Shown in pieces: positions 33,190-44,930 of a DNA stretch of 64,000 nucleotides. The notes beneath the pieces are model-generated. The model saw only the letters and a list, made by a program, of their open reading frames with translations, did not search any database and was not told the origin of the DNA. Both the position numbers and the translations under genes were made by a program. This stretch comes from Aquatica leii (taxonomy: Eukaryota; Arthropoda; Insecta; Coleoptera; Lampyridae): the NCBI GenBank assembly GCA_035610365.1, contig CM069437.1, positions 56,134,093 through 56,198,092 of the forward strand. Reading direction: 5' to 3'. Every line of letters starts with the position of its first letter. Position 1 is the stretch's first letter.

Positions 33190-33903
33190 TCATTTCCGGG
33201 TGTTCGTCTCTTTTTAGCGTCTTCGATCATATTCATTGGGCTGCTTCTTCGGTTTGACATTTCCTTTTTATTCTTTATTTATTCAGTTCCTTGCATAATT
33301 GCTCGTCTCTGATAGCTCGACTGATAATGTTACCTCTTAGTTTTTTTCTATAGTCTTTCCCGTATTGGATTATATCCTTACAATCTAATGTTATATGTTC
33401 TGAAGTACATTTTTCTCCACAAGTACATTTTGATGTTTCACTATGCTTTATTCTGTACCTGTAGCTAAGGAACGGACGAGGTACCGTTCGAAATTATATG
33501 AATCCGTCTGTTGGCTCAAAATGTTTTATTTTCAACTGTTCTTCAATGTTTGGAAATAACTCGTAGACTTTTCTTCCCGTATTTGAGTTATCCTATCTAT
33601 TTTGCCAAATTTCTATTATTTTTTGTCTTATTTCCGTTATATTTATTGCTTTTGCTCTTATTATTTTTTTCACTGTAATCTATGTTGTAATTTTAGCCAG
33701 TATGTCGCTGCTCTTAGAGCATCCAAAGGTGTCGTTATATAAGCTTTGGTCAACCTGACTAGAACGTTTCTATTGATTTTTTTATATGTATTTTACTACG
33801 TTTAGTCTTTGCGCTCATGCGTGTATCCCGTGATAGATGTTAATATTGTACGAATATATATTTTTATATGTTTTATTTTTATTCTGTAATTCCTTTGAAC
33901 CAG

Positions 33904-33954
33904 GCGAAAAAGCAAAAATAACACAGTATTGCCGTGTTATTTTTGCTTTTTCGC
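33904..33954. repeat. Perfect 21-bp hairpin
   Basis: The arm at 33904-33924 (starts GCGAAAAAGC, ends AATAACAC) is the exact complement of 33934-33954, with a 9-nt loop AGTATTGCC. It lies within the decayed LINE. Such a perfect arm in old sequence suggests a recent snap-back duplication. Confidence 0.85.
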
Positions 33955-34227
33955 TTACTGACTCTATATGTTCTAAAAAATTTAGTTTCTTATTTTTGTG
34001 TTATTTTATTCATTATTTTAATCAAAATTCTTTCTCTTCGTTTTTGTGGTTTTTTCTCGCAGATTTGTAATTTATTAAAATTAACACTTTGCGAATCACC
34101 TACGTCTCACTCTCTAAAGCTCTAAGCTACTTGCACCAATTTTCTAACTACTAACTACCGATGCGATACTTTCTAGTTGTCTTGTTGAATTTCTTGTGAC
34201 TAGCACCAGGAAATCGTTTGTATAAAC

Positions 34228-34455
34228 TTATACTGTTTTTACTTTTTCGTCCTCCCTCAGTATTGCCAACATTGGGCATTCTTTTGTTAATTTTTTCTCT
34301 ACTTTTGTCTGTCCGCTTGGTATCGTTACACACATGTCCTGAAAGTAGCTTTTAAAGAAGTTGAATATTTCTGTTAGGCATTTTATGTTGTCTAACTCTT
34401 TAAATAAAGCCGGCCACCATAAGTTATTATATGCTCCTTGAATGACAATAAACAC
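34228..34455 (-). pseudogene. LINE reverse transcriptase fragment
   Basis: 75 codons. QGAYNNLWWPALFKEL corresponds to the RT block with the first catalytic Asp (normally DI.GAFDN.WWP), but the Asp is not retained. The CVTIPSGQTKVEKKLTKECP stretch precedes the GSVLGP block. Confidence 0.7.
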
Positions 34456-35625
34456 TGCAACACAGCATTTATCAGTGATTTTGTTTATGTCTCATACTAT
34501 CTTATTTGTTGTCTCTTTCGCCGATTTACCTTCTTTCATTCTATGTTTAAAAGGCATAGGAGCCGGTATAAATCTGGGTCTGTTAGATCTTTATTCTTTC
34601 TTTTTTATATTACTAGTACTTCTGCTTGTTTTCACAAGTTTGGAATTTTTCCTTGTTTCAGACACTCGTTATAGAGTGCTGTAAGCGGAACTTTTAATTT
34701 ATTAACTATTGTTTGAATGACTTCTAAGTGAATGCCTTTGAGCCCTGGCGCTTTTTTCTTTTTCTCTTTTTTATCGCCTCTACTACTTCTTCCGAAAACA
34801 TTTGCACTTGATCAATCGTTCTCTTTTTAATAATTTTTTTGCCTCTTTTGTTGTTGTTCTACTGTCTCTTCTTCCTTATTATCATCTGGTAGTAGAGTTT
34901 GTTTTGTGTTTTCGATTGTGTCTTGCCATTTTGTTGTTTCTCCCAATTCCGTTCTCACAATGTGAATCACTTGAGGAGGTCTTATTTTGTTTCTTACTAT
35001 TTTGTATGGCATTTTCCATGCATCAAGCTGCAGGTTTTGCCTGACAAAGTTTTTCAAAGTTTCAGTTCTTAAATCGTTAATTTTCTTTTTGTATTTAGCT
35101 CTTATTCTCTATATTTCTGCAAGTGGAACTGTTTTGCCTCTTCTGATACCGCTTTTTGGTATATTTTCCTAAATCTTCTTGCGACCGTTTTCATTTCTTA
35201 CAGTTCCTCTGTCTATACAAATGCACGAGGATGATTAATTGAAGCTGGAGGATTGTATGTATAGGCCCATTTTCCCATTTTAAGGTTGTATTCAGCATTT
35301 GTTACTTCTGGAATAATTTTTGTTCATTTGTTAATTCGTAACATATTAGGTTATGATCCGAATCTGTAACGCCTTCTACTACTTCCCACTTTGCTATTCT
35401 ATTCTATGCTTTCCCATTGCTTATAGTGATATCTATGTTTGTTTCTGTTCCTTTCCTCTTTTGAAAGGTTGGTGGATTATCCGGTTTATTGTGCATTTCT
35501 AGTTGATGTTCTTCTATCAGTGCTTCCAATAATTTTCCTATGTGATTTATTGTATTACTGTGCCATAAGCTAAATTTGATTTATTTGATGTACCATCTTC
35601 CTCTAATTGTATTTCTTCTAATGTT

Positions 35626-35868
35626 TTAGTTTCCATAATTAATTTTACTAATAATTTTTTCTACCATTAGTTTATGGGTTGGGTTTTCTCTCTTGTACAT
35701 TTTTTGCTTTTTATAGTGCATGGCACGCATTTCTGTGGTGCTTCTTTCTGTGAGCATGTTGCCCTTTTTTGCTGTTTTCTGTGCACAGTGTTCACAAGTC
35801 TCTTTTTCCTTTGTGCAATGTTTGGCCACATGTCTTAAATTTTGACATCTTAGGCGTTTTGGCACCAC
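35626..35868 (-). pseudogene. LINE ORF1 zinc-knuckle fragment
   Basis: 80 codons. RCQNLRHVAKHC followed by CEHCAQK is a CCHC-type knuckle with damaged first Cys-x2-Cys, of the kind found in gag-like LINE ORF1. The tail is basic. It overlaps, in the same region, the start of the endonuclease ORF of the element. Confidence 0.6.
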
Positions 35869-36639
35869 TAGGTAGTCCTTTACTGCGACTGTTGAGTAGT
35901 TTAAGTAAAGTCTACATTATTGTAATATTAGTTTTCTTCGTTTGGGTCTAACTTTCGCCACTACGTGATGTGTCGCTATATTCCTAGGTCCTATTTTAAA
36001 CTTTATCGTAAAACCTACCGTTTCTGTTTCCTCTTCTCAGTCGTCATCTATGCGTTTTTGATGTAGGCTTTCCCAACCCTTTCCAATATCTTTTGTTTTC
36101 TGCAATTCTCTTCCATGCAAAACCAACGTGTCTCTTGACATCGTCGATTCAAGAGTGTATGGGGTAGATTGTAGGCGTAGGTGACAAATAGACTAATGAC
36201 TAGTACTGCCTAGACCTCGCAAGATATTTATATCCTACATATGGGTTTTAGCGCCACATCCCGGGCAACTATTTAGGCCAGCAGGCAAAACTATGTAGGG
36301 TTAGTCAGATATGACAAAAGAAACCTCTACCAACTAAGACGATATTCAACTTATACAGATAAACAAGGCCTAGATTTCTACGACGTGATCAAATGCAGAG
36401 TTACACCTAGGAGTATGTCATGCTGATTAGCCTTTGGCATACAAAATCTCAGTTAGATAGACTATTATTAAGTCACCAAGACGCAGGCCAAACACGGTAA
36501 TTTAATAGTCAAATACTTTCTCAACTAAATAATAATGTCGCATTTTTAAACTGTTATAGCCCAGATGAGTAGGATCATAGGTGACTAATTATCCCGCACA
36601 GTCGGGTTGTCCTAAATATTCTGGGAAGAGCAAAGGTTT

Positions 36640-36900
36640 AAGTAGATATAAAAATTAAAATACTATTGTATTATATATTTTAGAGTATTCCGTATGCTAT
36701 GTATAATAACGTAAGCTAACCTAGAATTTTAAATTGATTATCAACGTTGACAGATTGTGGTAGTAATAAAAGTAGTACTAACATTAAATTTGTCATGTTT
36801 TTAATATCATTCGTTTAAGTTTAAAAAAATACTTAATTTTGCAAAAAACGACACAAAAAATAAATAACTTGCCAGGTTTTAATATCATTGTTTGTAAATT
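36640..36900. repeat. Dispersed AT-rich repeat, copy 1
   Basis: Shares ACATTAAATTTG, a TTAATTTTGCAAAAAA block and CACAAAAAATAA with 49380-49490 in the same orientation and spacing. No coding content. Confidence 0.45.
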
Positions 36901-36930
36901 TTTTTAAAAACACACAAAAAAACAGCAGAT

Positions 36931-37200
36931 GGTCGATTTCTTCGATTTATTGTATCCCAAGCAAAAGACGGGTATTATCCGGTTGGAAAAGTGGATCTTC
37001 CAACTACTGAAGAAATGGAAGAATATGGGGTTCTACCACCTCATTAATATATCGCAGGGTATTGATATTGCTTTGGATGAACAACAAACGAGACTTACTC
37101 CCATAGACTAGAGCACCATACCTCTCATAATAAAGGTCAAATTAGCGTTTTATTTGAAGAAGAAATCAGGGAATATGAGAAGCTATAATTTTACTGCGCT
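36931..37200 (+). pseudogene. Unidentified protein-coding relic
   Basis: One plus frame looks strongly coding: about 80 residues with varied composition, only three stops and no low complexity. Visible segments are AKDGYYPVGKVDLPTTEEME, TNETYSHRLEHHTSHNKGQ and ISVLFEEEIREYEKL. I do not recognise the family. It directly precedes a GTF2IRD2-like hAT relic on the same strand and could be its N-terminal part, but it could also be a captured exon of a host gene. Confidence 0.4.
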
Positions 37201-37905
37201 GTGCGATGACTTTCAAGGTGCAAATTCTTGAAACATTTTCTCAACTTAAGAAAGTGTGTGTTAGAATTTTTGAAAGAAGAAATGGCGTTACTTTAAGAGA
37301 CCGATTTACTAAATAATACATCCTGGTTGAGTGATCTTGCATTTCTTGTTGACGTTGCAAATTATCTCAATATATTGAATCTCAATCAATCACAGATCAA
37401 AGATTGTTCCCTTCCGACTAAGTTTAGTTTAATAAGTGGATTAAAAGCTATATTAAATCTGTTTTTATTAATTTAAGAACAGGAAAAACATTGACTCAAA
37501 CATTTGAAAGAAAAACATTGCTATCGATTGCTCTCTCTCGAATGTAAATTCGATGCTTATTACAGTCGTTTGAGAAAAGATTTCAGGACTTTAAAAGTAA
37601 AAATGAGGATATACACAAATGCAGTAATTTTGCTCAAAAAAATTCTTCAAAAACATAAAATTCTTCAGAAGATTTTGCAAATTTCTGGAAATTGGTACGA
37701 ACAAAAGATTTTCCTCTAATAACAAATCTGGACTTAAATTCTTAAGTCGTTTTAGATCAACATATGTTTGCGGAAAAGTTTTTTCTTAATTATGTAAAAA
37801 ATAAATACCGCACATCACTAACTGAACAACATATTTGTGACTTATTGTTACTATCAACAACTGATTTGACCATTAATTCTTACAACAAAAGTTTATTTTA
37901 ATAAA
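37200..37905 (+). pseudogene. hAT transposase relic, GTF2IRD2/FAM200-like
   Basis: SWLSDLAFLVDVANYLNILNL (about 37323-37385) is the typical WL.DLAFLVDIT.HLN.LNL block of this hAT group. Then come FEKRFQDFK (about 37568), DFPLITNLDLN (about 37708-37738) and the C-terminal FAEKFF...KYRTSLTEQHICDLLLLSTTDL region (about 37765-37875). There are multiple frameshifts and no TIR. The dimerisation motif is degraded. Confidence 0.65.
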
Positions 37906-38029
37906 CAATTCATATTTTTGTTTTTTTATTGCACAAATCGTCAGAGGGAATCGTTCGTTTGACCCGATTGATAAAAAAGTTGAGCAATCTTGCCCTGAAC
38001 CGTAATTGGATTCTTCAGAAATAGAAGGA

Positions 38030-38110
38030 ACTTTAGCGTTATTGGCAAATTTTTGGAAAAGATGATCTGCAGATTATTTTGAGCAATTGTAACCGTCGTT
38101 TGAATTTGGA
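38030..38110 (+). pseudogene. Possible BEL/Pao integrase block
   Basis: ANFWKR.SADYFEQL (two stops at positions where Trp and Gln are usual) resembles the FWKRWS.EYL..LQ block at the end of BEL/Pao integrase, which normally lies close to the domain found at 40075-40270. Here 1.9 kb separates them. Confidence 0.4.
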
Positions 38111-40074
38111 CGTTTTTTTTGTGAAGGACCTGGTATTTGAGTTGGTTTTATTCGTTTCGTGTACTTTGGAATCGTTTGAGTAATTTCACATTAATTTAAT
38201 GAAGTTATTCCACGTTTTTAAACTCATCTTTGTCAATTCAATATGTTAAGAGAATTTTGTATTCAACTAATTTGCGATTATTACGCTGCTTAAACATTCT
38301 TATTCTTCATTTAAGTTGACTTGGCATTTGTTTTTGTAAAATTCCAGATGTATCTAATTTATGTTTCCCTTTGAGATACTATTGTAATTTAATATATTTT
38401 AGCAGTTTGTATGTGTTAAGAGCGTTTAAAAATTTATTGGTTTAGGTTGAATTTTATTATATTACATTTAAAATCCACCATATAATCTATCACTTCTGAT
38501 AGACAGTTTTATTATTCGGTTTCAACAAGTTAATGTTTACGAGGGTGATTGAATTTTTTGATTTGGATATTTTTGTTCTGTTAAAGTTGCATTTTGTGTC
38601 GTGTGAAAGGCAGTTTTTGAACAGTGCTTTTGCGTGTTAATTAAATTTGTTTGCATCTTCTTTTCATGTAGTTGTTTTGCTGTTTTTTTCACAAAGATTT
38701 ATGTCACAGTTTTTGTTGGAAGTGGTAGTGCACCAAGTTTATACATATTTGCAATTTTATCAAACATGTATCGAAATGTAGATCCGGGGTTCTGAAGTGA
38801 ATTTTTAAGATTTAACTCGGTGGCTTCCGTGAGAAGTAATAATGGCTGAGCGTAAAGTTTTAGTTTTATAGTGGAAATAATTTCTTATTCGTTATTTACG
38901 GCCTTTACGATTTATTCGTTCCCGAGTTTGTTACCGAATTGAAAAATTGTGTGTTATGTTAAGTTTAGTGCAACACAATTCAAGTTCGTCTTTGAGGTGG
39001 TTTAAGTAAAATATTCTGAAGGAGCTAGTGCAGTATCGGAAACCATCCGAATTTTGTTTCAATTTCTTTTGGCAAACTATCGACTGACCAAAAACCTCAT
39101 CCTGGATTAACATAAACAAGAATTAAGGTATTTATTTTATTATCGTTTAAAGTTAAAGCTGCGATTTTAATGTTCGCGAATTTTCTGCTATAAAAGCTTT
39201 GAATGTGACTGTAAAATTAAACCGAGTTATATACTTGTCTACCGTTCTACTGAATGAATTTTAGATTCTGTGACAAATACTTAATCTCTGATCGTAACAT
39301 TTTAGAGAGTTTTTTTTTGTTTGTTATATTGCGTTTTATAACCGTTAATCTCAAAAAATTTGTAATTTTGGATTTTAGTTTTGAGATTTTCAACGTCGCT
39401 TGAAAAGATTTACAGAAAGGGTTTTATTTTTTTTATTGTACAGATTCATTTTCTATTAATGTGAACAAGGCTTTTCGATTTATGATGTAATTACAGTTAT
39501 TTCTTATGTATTGCAAAGATTCATTTGTATTTATTTTATAACGTTTTGAATTTAATCTGAATCTGGTATTTTTTTAAGTTATTTAAATTTTGTTTTGTTT
39601 AAACTCACTCAATTAACGTTAATTCTACTTCTAATTTTTTTTAAATTTTATTTTGTTTTAGTTTTGGTTTTGTTGATTAATTAACTGAAATAAATGTTAA
39701 ACAGTTAAAATGTAACAAAGCTTTTATTTTGTCAGCCTTCACGTTATGTGAATTTTATATAATTTCAGAATTTAGTGTGATACCCTTTGATAAGTTAAGT
39801 CCCGTTTAGCGTGTAACCAAAAGAAGCGGATTTTTGGTTGGTAAGGTCCAGCTGCCCCTTTTTGAGCCATAAACCTTCCTGGCGCCCTTTTGATTTGTAT
39901 TTTTGTTAACTTGATTTGACTTTTTAGTTTTCCAAAATTATTTACGGATTTTCGACTTTAACTCGCGAGCCATCTTTACTGAGCACCGGCAAACACCACG
40001 TTTACGTTACCTTTTTTCAGGTATTATAACTGGAACAGCTTATGCACGTAAATACGTGGTCGTTCTCAACGAGA
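38111..40074. other. AT-rich region, mostly unrecognised
   Basis: Separates the two BEL/Pao-like blocks. A GC-richer patch at about 39800-40020 (CAGCTGCCCC, GAGCACCGGCAAACACC) may be LTR-like or a piece of another element. No coding assignment. Confidence 0.4.
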
Positions 40075-40270
40075 GCAATAAGAGCTGATTACATCGTTCT
40101 GTTACATGACCAAAATGGTCCAAGATTATATTGGAAGATGGTTCGAGTTCATCAAATATATCCATGGCAACATTCGTTTATGTAAAGTTCAATTGCCGAA
40201 CAAAACCATTTTAAAACGACCAATAAAATTGCTGTATCCTGTTGAAATTTCTTTTGCCGTCGGCGAGATT
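40075..40270 (+). pseudogene. BEL/Pao integrase C-terminal domain (DUF5641-like)
   Basis: IVLLHDQNGPRLYWKMVRV then, after a frameshift, NIRLCKVQLPNKTILKRPI and KLLYPVEIS match the end of BEL/Pao Pol (V.L..D...PR..W..GRV..V..G.DG..R.V......L.RP...LYPLE). It is the DNA-binding tail of the integrase. No other Pol domain is preserved in place. Confidence 0.75.
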
Positions 40271-40546
40271 GTGTAAATAATCGTATAAGATCGAAAATTG
40301 TTGCGAAGAAAAGTAGAGAGCCGACCAAACAAATCGAAAGTAGAAGTAGTCAAAAAATTAACGAAAACTAAGATGTACTTACATGTACTACATATTTAAA
40401 TTGAGTTTTTCTTATTATTCTATTAGTGATAAATATAGTTGAGAGTAGACTAACGCTTTTTATACTCACTGCCAAAATAAAGACAGAAACTGTTTTGCGT
40501 TTCGCTTAAAATAAAAGAATCATTTTTTGTCATTTGCAATTTTAGT

Positions 40547-40755
40547 AAAAAATATGATTTTTTTTTCTTAAAGTCAATCCACAGTTATATTTTAATTTTT
40601 TATTATAAAACTAGTTTTAACAATTTAAATTGTCATCATCAGTTATATAACCATTGTAAACTGACGATGACAATTTAAATTGTTGAAACTAGTTTTATAA
40701 TAAAAAATTAAAATATAACTTTGGATTGACGTTAAGAAAAAAAAATCATATTTTA
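40547..40755. ncRNA. Head-to-head palindrome with hammerhead-like motifs in both arms
   Basis: Two arms of about 95 bp (40547-40642 and 40661-40755) are near-exact complements around an 18-nt spacer. The plus arm has CTGACGA (40661-40667), a stem II GACAATT/AATTGTT, GAAAC (40685-40689) and palindromic ACTAGT. The minus arm has CTGATGA (40636-40642), the same stem II, and AAAAC where GAAAC is expected. Both carry the hammerhead core order; stem I pairing is weak. Structure resembles inverted terminal repeats of Penelope-like elements. Confidence 0.55.
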
Positions 40756-42690
40756 TTACAATTTCTCCACTTAGTGAGATGGATTACTTCAACTATATTA
40801 GTAATTTTAGTAGTTTTATTACTACGTTTTTAGTGGTTAGCTTTAGTAATCATATCCTGCTAGATAATATTGTATTTTATTTTAACTAAAGCTTATGTTA
40901 ATAAACACGTTTATGTAAAAAATTGCATTATTTTACACTTTCACAATTTTCGAATTAAATTCGACCTCAAAAGGTTGAACATGAGCGTAACAATGTGTAA
41001 AAATGGAATCTGGAGCAATTTCTTTTAAACGAGCTTGAAGACTATTATTTTGACAGCTCATAGATAGAAAAATTAATAACTAAAACAGTACGTAGTAAAA
41101 AAAAACTGATAAAAAAAAATAAGAAAATTAATTTAGTTCAACTACTATTTACACAAGCTTTTTCTAAGCAAACAACAAAAACTGCAGTAATTGAATTACC
41201 AAATAAAGTTCAAAACTACGTGACGTGATCTTAATGTGATTTTCCTCGATTTTCTAATTTGATTATAGTATTGTATTCAAAACGCATCGCGCGGAAATAA
41301 CACAAAAAAGAAGAAATCAAATTTGTCGGCTTAAGTTACTTTATAAGACACTTTCTCTTGCGTAACAACAAATCCGATTTCAAAATCCTACATTTTAATT
41401 TTAAATTTAAAATTGTAATTAACATACAGTCATAATTGCTAAATTCAAATTTGTTTAAGTGTATCAGTACGTTAAGATAATTTTTTTTGCATTTTCCACC
41501 ACTTCCTGAATAATAAAAAAGTGACAATTCATTAATTAACCTTGGTAAGCTTAACGTTTCATTAAGTATACATTCGTATTAAAGGGTTCTAACCGGATTT
41601 CAATTATTATAATTTATTTCTAACAAATATTTTGCTATCAATGCCAATATTAATGCTTTGCGTGCTTTAGTCACATTAACAACTCTTTGTACACGTTAAT
41701 TAATCATTGCTAATTGCATATAACAAGAGTCATAATTTGAAAACAAAGTATTAAATTATATTACAACAAATAAAAAAAAGTAAAACTTTTGTTTAAAGAA
41801 CGTAAAGTCATTCAACTTTTTGAATCATAGTCAAAACAATCATTTAAAAACGCAGACAAAGTGAAACAGTAAATATGATCGTCTAGCTAGAAGAAACACT
41901 TAACAGTTTTTGTTTTAACATTGAAGAATAGCGTGACAAGATCGATTTTTCATTAACATATTTTTTAACAACATAACAATAACAAAAAACTTTTACTAAA
42001 ATATGCAGACGCAATTGTCATTCTGCTTCCACAAAGCGATTTATTACCATTAAATTGCAATTTTTTTTTCATAGGTTAAAAACGATACGTCTAAAAAAAA
42101 GACAACTAAGTAAAAGCAGTTACCATCAAAACATGTTAAAAAAGTAGTTACATAAAAAGAAAGGTAGTACCATAAAAAACACAAAACTTTCACAAAAATC
42201 TACTTTAAGATTTGTAAACTTATATGTCAAACGAGTCTGTAATTATTTTGACGCGAAAATGTAAACGGACTCTAAACAAAAGATCTTTTGCATAAGAACA
42301 CTGATATAATCATCACTTCAACAGTGAATGTAAATGTACCGAAGTAGTAGTTTTTGCAATCAAATACGAAAATTGACAAAATGTATGTTTTTCAAATATT
42401 AAAAAAACGAACAAATATATAAATATAATGTAACAAAAACAGCGCATCACGTGTATTTATTAAAAAACCAAGATTCTGGTAGAAAAAAATGCATATCATT
42501 GACATATTTACCTGCATAAAGTATTATTTTTGTTGTTAATTGTTTTTGTACTTTAAAAAACACCTGGCCTGGTTTCCTAAATCCGGATATAACCTCTATT
42601 TTCCCTTATCTTCTACGGTTTTTGGGAGACAGATCTATCTTATTTTTACTATACTTCGATAATAATTATGACCATACATTTGATTTAGAG
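40756..42690. other. Long AT-rich spacer
   Basis: No coding relics, RNA genes or repeats recognised. Confidence 0.5.
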
Positions 42691-44170
42691 CAATGGTTTC
42701 TAATGTGGTCCCTACGCACCCCCAAAGATCCCCGGGATCATTCAGAAGATCAGTAAAAAATTAAAATTTATTTGAGGGTTCCTGAACAAAGTGCAAAGTT
42801 TAATATAAAATAATAAAATTGTGACACATTTTCATTAACATGGAAGTTAAAATAAATAACAATGAATAAATTATTAGCATTTTTTATCTTGTAAATAAAA
42901 TATGCATAAAATACAAGTAATAACAGGCATCGCGGTGAGTCAGGCCTATCTATACAAGTTTATACAGGACCGCAATAGAGCCGATACCTACACCAACTAG
43001 TCCATAATATGAACTATAAAAGAGTCGTGCATCTAATCAACAATTTAGTTTTGTGTTATGTGTGAGGTGACGTGCATACAACAAATTTTCTTAGTCTTGG
43101 ACAAAAAAAGTATAATTTTTTGTATTGTTACGCAGATAGCGTACTTTCGTTACGTAAGTATATTTAAATAAAATTGACATCCCTTTTTAATTTAAATTTA
43201 TTTAAGCAAAGTTAAACTCTTGTTTAAGTTGATTACAAAAGTTATATATCACAGTTATCAGTACAGTTTTTCTAACACAGATGTGTTTCTAAAGAATATA
43301 TTATTAATGATTCTGTAAAAAAAGTTAGACATATTGGGTTTTATAGTTTAATATAATGCATCCTAAAAGTTATAGCTTACTATTTTATATTTTTGTTTAT
43401 TTTCTTTACTTCCGCGAATAACTAAATCAGCGAATGTTTGGAATTACTGTACATTACTGTATTCTGATGTTATTAATTTTTGAATTATTTATCTTTCTTA
43501 AAAAATTAATTGGTACGCAATGAGTACCTACACAATATGTCACATTTACCTGAAATTTTATCCTTACATCTTAAACAATTAATTCAAGAGAGCGTTACAT
43601 TGCAGCATTCCATTTAAAAATATAATTATAATTAACAGTGGTTTGTTGAAAATAAAAATTTTTCTTTATCTTTTGGGCTGCGTGCTTCTTATAATATTTT
43701 TTTGATGATTACAAAGTCCGGAAAGCCGCACACTATTGGCGAAGAACTTATTCTACCAGCTGTAAGTGAGGTAATACGCACCGTGTTGCACAAACCAGCT
43801 TTCGATATTATAAAAAGAATTCCACTGAGTAATAATGCTGTACGAAGAAAGATCGACGAAATGGATTAATGTGTAGAAAACTCTTTATGTGACTACTTAA
43901 AAACATCTAAATCTCGCTACAGCTTAAGTCGACATGACTAGTAAACAAAGCTTTACTTCTAACTAATGTGAAATTTGTAAAAGAAGAATTTTTCAAAAAA
44001 TTGTAATTTGCTAAAAGTTTGGAAACTGATACAAAAAGTTAAACGTTACGTACGAAACTAAAAAAAAATCGATGTAAAAACTAATATCATTTCCGTTGCT
44101 ACTGACGGTGCTCCGGTAATGGTAGGACGACACCAAGGCTTTCTAGCATACTTAAAACTAGCTATACCGA

Positions 44171-44392
44171 ATGTATTATCGGTACATTTTTAACATTCAT
44201 CGACATCATTTGGTTGCAAAAAATCTTAGTGAACGTTTGCATGAATCACTAACTTATGCCATTAGAGCAATTAATAAAATCAATAGGAGTGTCTTAAATG
44301 AGAGACTTTGTTACAAGCTTTTTGGTTTTACGAACCTGCACGGCCAACTCACAATAGTCGGTGAGAGGGGTAGGTTTACAAGAAATATATGA
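44171..44392 (+). pseudogene. hAT transposase fragment with catalytic-side sequence, copy 2
   Basis: RHHLVAKNLSERLHESL and INKINRSVLNERLCYK follow the TDGAP block found just upstream in another frame. From about codon 49 the frame runs into an unrelated insertion. Confidence 0.8.
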
Positions 44393-44510
44393 AAGATGTT
44401 TCAGGGCGCCAGAGCTTATCCCAAAGTAACTTCTGTCCCGCTCAAGACAGGCGGTATACACTTGTAACACGATGTTAGGTTCGTAATCCTTATACTCGGC
44501 TGTTCGAGTA
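44316..44510. other. Insertion inside hAT copy 2
   Basis: GC-richer segment that breaks the hAT protein homology between NERLCYK and a DDKET-like continuation. It contains CAGGGCGCCAGAGC and TCCCGCTCAAGACAGG. Origin unknown. Confidence 0.45.
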
Positions 44511-44930
44511 GCCAACGTTTGTTATTAGATAACGACGATAAAGAGACAAGGTATGTTGTCATAAGAACAATTTAATTATCTCAAAAAATGGCATCGTTCA
44601 TATAACTGATTTATTTTCCAGAAACAAATTTGAAATTACAAGACGACACATTAAGTTTAATCAAAGCTAAAAGTGTAATACCTGCGTTTGTTGCAAAACT
44701 TTTGCTGTATAAACTTGGGAAGAAGAGAATGTTCTCAGTTTTTAAATCTTTCAAAACTGCAAAACAGGGATGAAGATTTGTTTGCTTATTGTAAACACTT
44801 AACGGCGCTTCATTGGGACTTTAGCCAAAGATTTGAAGACATTCTTCACTTGGATATTCCCTATTGGATGTTGAACCCGTTTGCAAGGAGCCAAACTCAA
44901 AGCACAAATACAAATCACTTACCATAAACA

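Larger units (their letters stand above)
33190..36180 (-). mobile_element. R1/jockey-superfamily LINE on the minus strand
   Basis: Reading from 36180 down: a gag-like ORF1 end with a zinc knuckle (about 35870-35770), an endonuclease C-terminus NIDITISNGKA..WEVVEGVTDSDHNLICY (about 35440-35345), a lysine-rich linker, RT with an AYNNLWWPALFKEL...SYFQD block (about 34440-34330) followed by PSGQTKVEKKLTKECP (34310-34265), then ITTPLDALRAATYWL (about 33740-33695), and a C-terminal zinc knuckle CTCGEKC..EHITLDC (about 33430-33380). Gag, endonuclease, RT and zinc tail in that order identify a non-LTR element close to R1. Frameshifts and stops occur throughout. Confidence 0.75.
42691..44930 (+). mobile_element. 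hAT transposon, SCAND3/ZBED-like, copy 2
   Basis: Begins CAATGGTTTCTAATGTGGTC, a hAT-type end (compare CAGTGGTTCTCAA..). The 5' non-coding part (42812-43600) matches 23159-23990. Transposase: GEELILPAVSEV, then ISVATDGAPVMVGRHQGFLAY with the catalytic Asp (about 44090-44150), and the RHHLVAKNLSERLHESL block (44195-44250). An insertion at about 44316-44510 follows, then the helical region and the HLDIPYWMLNPF block (about 44848-44880). The C-terminal dimerisation domain is missing. Confidence 0.85.

Noticed and set aside
34438-35172. Several hydrophobic plus-strand open frames
   Set aside because: They lie antisense to the minus-strand LINE RT and linker and have no homology of their own.
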